From Pseudomonas sp. TH31 (GTDB taxonomy: Bacteria > Pseudomonadota > Gammaproteobacteria > Pseudomonadales > Pseudomonadaceae): DNA of 64,000 bases. The stretch is taken from assembly GCF_016650815.1 (NCBI RefSeq), contig NZ_JAEKEZ010000015.1:124001-188000 (forward strand), given 5' to 3'. A program made the translations under genes and the position numbers. Below, one piece after another: positions 59,296-64,000 of the stretch. The notes beneath the pieces were generated by a model. That model had not been told where the DNA came from, searched no databases, and worked only from the letters and a program-made list of their open reading frames with translations. Numbering within the stretch: the stretch's first letter is position 1; each line of letters begins with the position of its first letter.

Positions 59296-59871
59296 ATGGC
59301 ACTGACACTTCAAAAAGGCGGTAACCTGTCTCTCACGAAAACCGACGCGAGCTTGTCCAAGCTGCTGATCGGTCTGGGTTGGGATCCGCGCGCCACTGAT
59401 GGCGCCGAGTTTGACCTAGATGCCAGCGCTTTCCTGCTGAGTGCAAACGGGCAGGTACGCAGCGAAGCTGACTTCGTTTTCTACAACCAGTTGAAAAGCC
59501 AGGACGGCTCGGTTGAGCATGCCGGCGATAACCGTACTGGCGCTGGCGATGGTGACGACGAAGTGGTGAAGGTCGACTTGAGCCAAGTCCCTCTGGACGT
59601 CGACAAGATCGCATTCGTCGTCACAATCCACAATGCAGAAAGTCGCAAGCAGAACTTCGGCCAAGTGAGTGGCTCGTTCATTCGCATCGCCAACCAAGTG
59701 ACCGGTGCGGAAGTCGTTCGCTACGACCTGGCCGAAGATGCTTCTACCGAAACAGCGATGATCTTTGCAGAACTTTACCGCAACAACGGTGAGTGGAAAT
59801 TCCGCGCCGTTGGTCAAGGCTTCGCTGGCGGCTTCAAGGCGCTTGCGAACTCGTATGGCATGAGTTTCTAA
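59296..59871 (+). CDS. terD: Tellurium resistance protein TerD
   Basis: A 191-residue Ca2+-binding TerD-domain protein: [35 protein letters not shown] and [18 protein letters not shown] carry the Asp-rich loops, and the end is [16 protein letters not shown]. Homologous to terE and terZ here, presumably by duplication. Confidence 0.95.
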   Translation: MALTLQKGGNLSLTKTDASLSKLLIGLGWDPRATDGAEFDLDASAFLLSANGQVRSEADFVFYNQLKSQDGSVEHAGDNRTGAGDGDDEVVKVDLSQVPLDVDKIAFVVTIHNAESRKQNFGQVSGSFIRIANQVTGAEVVRYDLAEDASTETAMIFAELYRNNGEWKFRAVGQGFAGGFKALANSYGMSF

Positions 59872-59969
59872 ATCTTTGCCGATGGACAAGACTTCGCTGG
59901 TGACCAAAAGTCGCTGGCGAATTACCGGCATGAAAGCTTGATCGAACCCACCGAACAAGGAATCTGAAA

Positions 59970-60548
59970 ATGGCTCTAAGTCTATCTAAAGGCGGCAACG
60001 TCTCGCTGTCGAAGGAGGCCCCGGGCCTGACCGAGGTCATCGTAGGGCTGGGTTGGGACCCTCGGGTTACCGATGGGGACAAGTTCGACCTCGACGCTTC
60101 GATTTTCATCGTTGGCGAGGACGGCAAAGTTCTCGATGAAAAAGGCTTTATCTTCTACAACAATAAAAAGTCCTCCGACGGTTCAGTTGAACATATGGGC
60201 GACAACCAGTCGGGCGAAGGCGAAGGCGACGATGAACAAGCCACCATCAAGCTGAATTGCCTGGCTGCTGCTGTGAAAAAACTTGTCTTCTTGGTGTCTA
60301 TCCACGACTCGGTAGAACGTAAGCAGAGCTTCGGTCAGGTTTCCAACGCCTACATCCGTGTTGTGAACAAGACTGACGGCAAAGAGCTGGCTCGCTATGA
60401 CCTGAGTGAGGACTCCTCGACAGAGACTGCCATGGTCTTTGGCGAGCTGTATCGCAGTGGTGAAGAGTTCAAATTCAAGGCGATCGGCCAAGGTTTCGCC
60501 GGTGGCCTGAAGCCGCTGGCTGAATCCTACGGTGTGAGCATCGGCTAA
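59970..60548 (+). CDS. terE: Tellurium resistance protein TerE
   Basis: A 192-residue TerD-domain protein: [39 protein letters not shown], and acidic loop [16 protein letters not shown]. It closes the terZABCDE operon and is followed by an intrinsic terminator. Confidence 0.95.
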   Translation: MALSLSKGGNVSLSKEAPGLTEVIVGLGWDPRVTDGDKFDLDASIFIVGEDGKVLDEKGFIFYNNKKSSDGSVEHMGDNQSGEGEGDDEQATIKLNCLAAAVKKLVFLVSIHDSVERKQSFGQVSNAYIRVVNKTDGKELARYDLSEDSSTETAMVFGELYRSGEEFKFKAIGQGFAGGLKPLAESYGVSIG

Positions 60549-60565
60549 ACCAAGGTTAGCGGCCG

Positions 60566-60604
60566 ACACCCTGCGAGGATTACGCTTTCGCAGGGTGTTT
60601 TTTA
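60566..60604 (+). terminator. Intrinsic terminator of the ter operon
   Basis: ACACCCTGCGA and TCGCAGGGTGT form an 11-bp stem around an 11-base loop, followed by TTTTTTAG. Confidence 0.92.
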
Positions 60605-60651
60605 GCAGACTGCCACGAGCGATTCAGGTAACGGCCATTCCTGCGGCGAAT

Positions 60652-61078
60652 TTACGAAGGTAATTCCTGTAGCAACCGCACTTCAAGAGCCTGAAGACAA
60701 GCCAGGACAAGCTCGACCTGAGGACGATATACAAGTGATCCATCCTCTTCATCAACCAGCTGTTCCAGCATACGACATGCGTCGGCCAATGCACTATCGC
60801 CGGCCAACTGTGCTCCGCCTCGAATTTTGTGGGCGACTCCGACCAAAACGTCTCTGTTGTATTCACTCACCAAACGCTCAAGTTCGCGCGCGTCTTCGCG
60901 ATGGGTAAATACAACCTCCTTCACCAGAGGTGCATAAGACTGAGGGCTCAAAAGTCTGATTTTATCGAGTTCACTTCCTGTGTCAGCCGCTGCCAGCGCC
61001 CGCCGTTTGCTGGCTTATCCAACTTCAGCAATGACCAACGCTAGGGTTTCTATGCCGACAGGTTTGAACAAACATCGG
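60652..61078 (-). pseudogene. EvgS/BvgS-like hybrid kinase, C-terminal receiver/Hpt remnant
   Basis: On the minus strand, immediately after the intron end, the frame reads CLFKPVGIETLALVIAEVG, the Lys-bearing end of a receiver domain. Then comes an in-frame TAA (61,015-61,017), then KRRALAAADTGSELDKIRLL. An Hpt domain follows with the phosphorylatable His in VGVAHKIRGGAQLAGD and an end at LLQELPS (60,652). The Hpt part alone could start at 60,951. Kinase and receiver cores are absent. It pairs in type with the LuxR-type regulators beyond the ter operon. Confidence 0.8.
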
Positions 61079-61117
61079 TCGCGGCAGGGACGGCAGTTAC
61101 CTGCCGCCCCCCGCACA

Positions 61118-61150
61118 GATCCGTACGTGCGAAACTACCGCATACGGCTC
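61118..61150 (-). ncRNA. Group II intron domain V
   Basis: The minus strand gives a 33-nt hairpin starting GAGCCGTATGCGG and ending CGCACGTACGGATC. The helix pairs with a short loop, matching the highly conserved catalytic domain V of bacterial group II introns. Present intact, although the rest of the ribozyme is truncated. Confidence 0.82.
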
Positions 61151-62163
61151 CTGCCTCGGGTATGTGACGCGAAGCGATCCTCAGGGTAAGGATTTGCGTT
61201 TCTGGGTCTAGGTATGTAGAGGTCAGCAAGGCGTCCATAGTGTGACCATTGAAGCCGATTACGCTGGCTACGACGTTTGAGGGCTTGCCGTCATAGACGG
61301 CAGACCGCCGAACGAAAACCACCCAGACATATCAGGTTTCCCGGCACTGCGTGGTAATTGAAGTAACCACTCACCACCAGAGTGAGCCATTGCCCTTGAA
61401 CCCGGATGGGTTCATAACGTCGACGTTTCAGTTCATCCCGAATGGCCAGCAGCGTCGCACGCATTCGCTTCTTGACCGTCAGTCGCAGTATTTGAAAGCC
61501 ACCGTTTCTGTTGGTACTACAACAGTGTGTGAAGCCCAGGAAGTCGAAGGCCTGCGGTTTACCTAAACCTCGCTTCCTACGATTTCTCGCAGCAAAACGA
61601 CCGAACTCAATCAGTCGTATTTTCGAGGCATTGAGGGATAAACCGAACTTGGCCAACCGTTCGCAACTGCACCAGAAACTGCTGAGCCTGCACTTTCGTC
61701 CTGAAACCCACCTCGCTGTCGTCCGCGTAACACACGATAATTACATCGCCACGGGCATGCCGCTAGTGCCATTGCTTTGCCCACAGATCCAACACGTAGT
61801 GAAGATAGATATTCGCCAGCAATGGCGATATCACACCCCCTTGAGGTGTCCCTCGTCCCCGCTCCTGAAGCAACCCCGTCTCACAGCCAGCGTCGGCAGT
61901 ATAAGATCACCCAGTTCGGCATCTGGTGTGTTCCAGAGCCTTGATGATCAGGTCGTGCCCAAAGTGGTCGAAGAACGCGCTGATGTCCACTTCCAGTACT
62001 CAGTTCTTACGACAGCACCGAATGGACATTGACGCAAAGCATCGTGGGCCGATCTTCCGGGTCTGTACCCATACGAGTCAGGATGGAAAATCGGATCGAT
62101 CACAGCCTCCACATATCTTTTCACTGCGCCTTGGGCTACCCGATCAGAGACCGTTGGGATGCC
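61137..62163 (-). pseudogene. Group II intron reverse transcriptase/maturase remnant
   Basis: In several frames the order of motifs is normal: [60 protein letters not shown], the catalytic VCYADDSEVGF, GKPQAFDFLGFTH, and the maturase end VVSGYFNYHAVPGN followed by NPYPEDRFA. Internal stops and frame changes and the missing N-terminus (before IPTVSD) mean it cannot make an active protein. The longest clean frame is 61,291-61,656. Confidence 0.88.
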
Positions 62164-62450
62164 TGTAACAAACCCAGCACGTCGGCTGTCACCCCTTCAA
62201 ATGCATTAGGTTCGAACCCCATGTACAAGGGAGGAATTACTTGCTCCCAGAACGCAACCCTGATCGAGGCTGTATCACTGAGCCACGCCTGCGTCCTAGC
62301 GTCGAATGTGACAGTCGGCGCCAATTCGGGAGTACGAACAACAAGCTGTGCTTAGCTCGCGGCGAAGGTCGATTGACCCAGTGCCAAAACACACAGCAGG
62401 CAGACAGAATAGAACCAACGGATAACCGGAATTTTTTCAAGGTGTTTAAA
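62164..62450 (-). pseudogene. EvgS/BvgS-like hybrid kinase, N-terminal remnant
   Basis: The minus strand encodes a signal-peptide-like stretch (IPVIRWFYSVCLLCVLALGQ, then STFAAS) and an in-frame TAA at 62,352-62,354. It continues AQLVVRTPELAPTVTFD...WLSDTASIRVAFWEQVIPPLYMGF, the start of the periplasmic solute-binding-like domains of EvgS/BvgS sensors. The reading stops where the intron fragment begins (about 62,163). Start codon not determined. Its C-terminal partner is at 60,652-61,078, and roughly a thousand codons between them are missing. Confidence 0.75.
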
Positions 62451-62568
62451 TCCAGAGCGCGAAGGGAACACTGCGTACGCGTAACTGCGCAAGAACGCCG
62501 GCACTGGAGTGTTGGCGCAGTATGGTTGATAACCATCAAAGCGGTTATTGATCTCGCTGAGCGGGTTT

Positions 62569-63501
62569 CTACACCGTCGAAGTAAACGCCGCACAGCCCT
62601 CCTCCGCTTGCTTCACGCCGTGCCACTGCGCACGTTCAAGAATCCTGACCGCCCACTTGTAATGCGTCGCAGGCTCACACATCACATCATTGTGTTTGAA
62701 CACCGCCGGGGCAACGTCACTGATGATCAACTTCGCGCTGTTCAGGTCTTCGAGGCTAACGCGCAGCGTGTCCTGGATGATGCCGATCTGGCTTGGATGA
62801 ATCGCTGTCTTGCCTACCAAGCCATGCGCAATATCCAGCGCCAACTCTTCTTTCAGCAAGCTCGGTGTAGCGAGCTGCTCAAACGCCGGGGCGGTCAGGG
62901 CAAAGCCTTGCGAGCCCATGATTCCGGCCAGCATCGGAATGACGAAGCTCATCGGCGTCTGGTACAGCGTTGTGGCCGGATTGCGCCGCAGACCCAGGCA
63001 CCCCATCAAATCATTGCCGCCAATGCGCAAGGCAATGACTCTCTGGTCCAGGTTTGCCTTGAGCGCCTGGCCCAATTCAACCATCGCACCCGGATTGAAT
63101 ACGTCATGAGTTTCCAGCGTCGGCATCAGGTACAGGTCAGGGTTGGTGACCGCCTGCTCCCACGCGCACAGGTTACGAAGCGTCAGCTTTGGGACGACGA
63201 ATCCGTCAACATGCCGCATCAGCGGCCATTCATTCAGCACGGCCGCCATTTGTGAATCCCGCGGGCGGACGAACAGCAGTGGCCCCTGGGCCGCGCGCCC
63301 ACGTTGGGCTATCACCGTCAGCATGAGATGCAGATTGCGCAGCGCAGTGTCGACGTCAATGTCCGCCACCGCGTCTTCCAGGCAAACCACCAACGAACGC
63401 AACTCCGGCAGCTTTGTACGAAAAACCACGTCAAGCAAATCCGCCCGAGTGGCCGGCATGTAGAGCGTGGCCCCAAGGGCGTATGGAGAAAGTCTATTCA
63501 T
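62569..63501 (-). CDS. HpcH/HpaI aldolase/citrate lyase-family protein of the Ter module
   Basis: A 310-residue TIM-barrel protein: VVCLEDAVADIDVDTAL carries the acidic metal site, LLFVRPRDSQM and LMPTLETHDVFNPG follow, and GKTAIHPSQIGII is the family signature near the end. In Ter clusters such enzymes are linked to PELOTA/phosphoribosyltransferase proteins and predicted to build a nucleoside-like compound; the reaction is not shown. Its ATG overlaps the preceding stop by one base (TGATG), so the two genes are coupled. Confidence 0.9.
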   Translation of the reverse strand: MNRLSPYALGATLYMPATRADLLDVVFRTKLPELRSLVVCLEDAVADIDVDTALRNLHLMLTVIAQRGRAAQGPLLFVRPRDSQMAAVLNEWPLMRHVDGFVVPKLTLRNLCAWEQAVTNPDLYLMPTLETHDVFNPGAMVELGQALKANLDQRVIALRIGGNDLMGCLGLRRNPATTLYQTPMSFVIPMLAGIMGSQGFALTAPAFEQLATPSLLKEELALDIAHGLVGKTAIHPSQIGIIQDTLRVSLEDLNSAKLIISDVAPAVFKHNDVMCEPATHYKWAVRILERAQWHGVKQAEEGCAAFTSTV

Positions 63502-64000
63502 CAGCTCAAGCTCCGAACAACAGTCACTGCCCTGTAAGGCCCCAGATCGGAACCGACCACCTCCACCGCAACGCCCGCCCTCTCAGTGAGGTACAGCAGC
63601 AACTGAACGTCACTGTCGCTGCGGTCGCGTACCAGAACCTGATCAGGTACGCGGCGCAGCACGGCGCGGGTAGCCTCGGCGATCCCCGGTTTCACCCGGT
63701 TCAAATTCGTGATGGCAAAACGTGTGGCCAACGAGGCGACCATCTCTGAGGCGGCGGCCTGAAGAGCCAGTCGTTGACTGTCTGTCCACGGCGATGCCTT
63801 GGTTACCGGCCCCAGGCTCTGGCGCTTTGCCTCAATCTGCTCGATGAAATCACCGCTCACATCGTGTTCGCGCAAGTGACCGTAAACCACGCAGCCATGC
63901 AACCCGCCGTCGGCTGGCCAGATCGAGCGCGAGACGAGGCCGGAAACTGTGGCACCCAACACTCCGGATGGAATGACCCAGTCCTGCGCCGAAGCGGATA
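63501..64000 (-). CDS. StiP/phosphoribosyltransferase-like protein with C-terminal PELOTA domain (5' end outside window)
   Basis: The frame is open to the window edge. The visible 166 residues include DWVIPSGVLGATVSGLVSRS, a helical stretch (LALQAAASEMVASLATRFA), and a C-terminal DRSDSDVQLLLYLTERAGVAVEVVGSDLGPY region resembling the PELOTA RNA-binding domain of the StiP-type proteins encoded beside ter genes. An annotated start at 63,962 (TTG) is only where the first permitted codon falls; the true start lies beyond the window. Confidence 0.8.
   Translation of the reverse strand, partial: SASAQDWVIPSGVLGATVSGLVSRSIWPADGGLHGCVVYGHLREHDVSGDFIEQIEAKRQSLGPVTKASPWTDSQRLALQAAASEMVASLATRFAITNLNRVKPGIAEATRAVLRRVPDQVLVRDRSDSDVQLLLYLTERAGVAVEVVGSDLGPYRAVTVVRSLS

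Larger units (their letters stand above)
61079..62163 (-). mobile_element. Group II intron, 5'-truncated
   Basis: The 3' portion of a bacterial group II intron: reverse-transcriptase/maturase coding sequence followed by domain V (61,118-61,150). The 5' half of the ribozyme and the start of the reverse transcriptase are missing; at 62,163 the sequence switches directly to kinase coding sequence. The 3' end at about 61,079 is estimated from where receiver coding resumes. Confidence 0.85.

Overview
The window comes from a Pseudomonas chromosome, most likely of the P. fluorescens group. The evidence is the familiar gene order ccoH-ccoI-ccoS-(TauE-like)-hemN-anr-apt, recR/ybaB/dnaX with the 4.5S RNA nearby, ligA-zipA-smc-GntR, an xdhABC-guaD purine block, and many palindromic REP/REPIN-type intergenic repeats with two alternative cores. 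Bases 1 to about 37,070 are core genome: cbb3 oxidase assembly and anaerobic regulation (a perfect Anr box precedes hemN), purine salvage (apt), an acyl-CoA dehydrogenase, recombination and replication genes (recR, ybaB, dnaX), a PAS-GGDEF-EAL protein, the SRP RNA, ligA, zipA, smc, and purine catabolism genes flanked by two GntR regulators and a BenE-type transporter.

At about 37,074 yggL is cut: only its 3' part remains. The sequence beyond it looks acquired and is visibly more A+T-rich. It starts with a terminal hairpin and a tightly overlapping operon of tyrosine-recombinase-like genes plus a small coiled-coil gene (37,162-43,533). Then comes an insertion-sequence scrapyard: an IS3-type fragment, an IS66-family element with 33-bp perfect inverted repeats, and an IS3-family element nested in its transposase gene with a 7-bp target duplication. 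Next are a second IS66 fragment fused to a response-regulator stub, an RND efflux pump remnant, an intact FadL-like porin, a frameshifted SDR and a GltS-type glutamate symporter.

From 53.7 kb to the end lies a tellurium-resistance/Ter stress cluster: terZABCDE on the plus strand, and an HpcH/HpaI lyase plus a PELOTA-domain protein of the Ter-associated biosynthetic module on the minus strand. Remnants of an EvgAS/BvgAS-like phosphorelay are interleaved with it. These are three damaged receiver or response-regulator genes, and a hybrid kinase reduced to its signal-peptide end and its receiver/Hpt end, separated by a 5'-truncated group II intron.

A caution runs through the whole window. At least eleven genes, including the essential zipA, can be read through only if one base is restored in a G, C or A run. 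This pattern points to homopolymer deletion errors in the assembly. Frameshifts here, including that in anr, should not be read as biology without resequencing. The in-frame nonsense codons and larger deletions in the Evg-like genes and the RND remnant are of a different kind and look like real decay.
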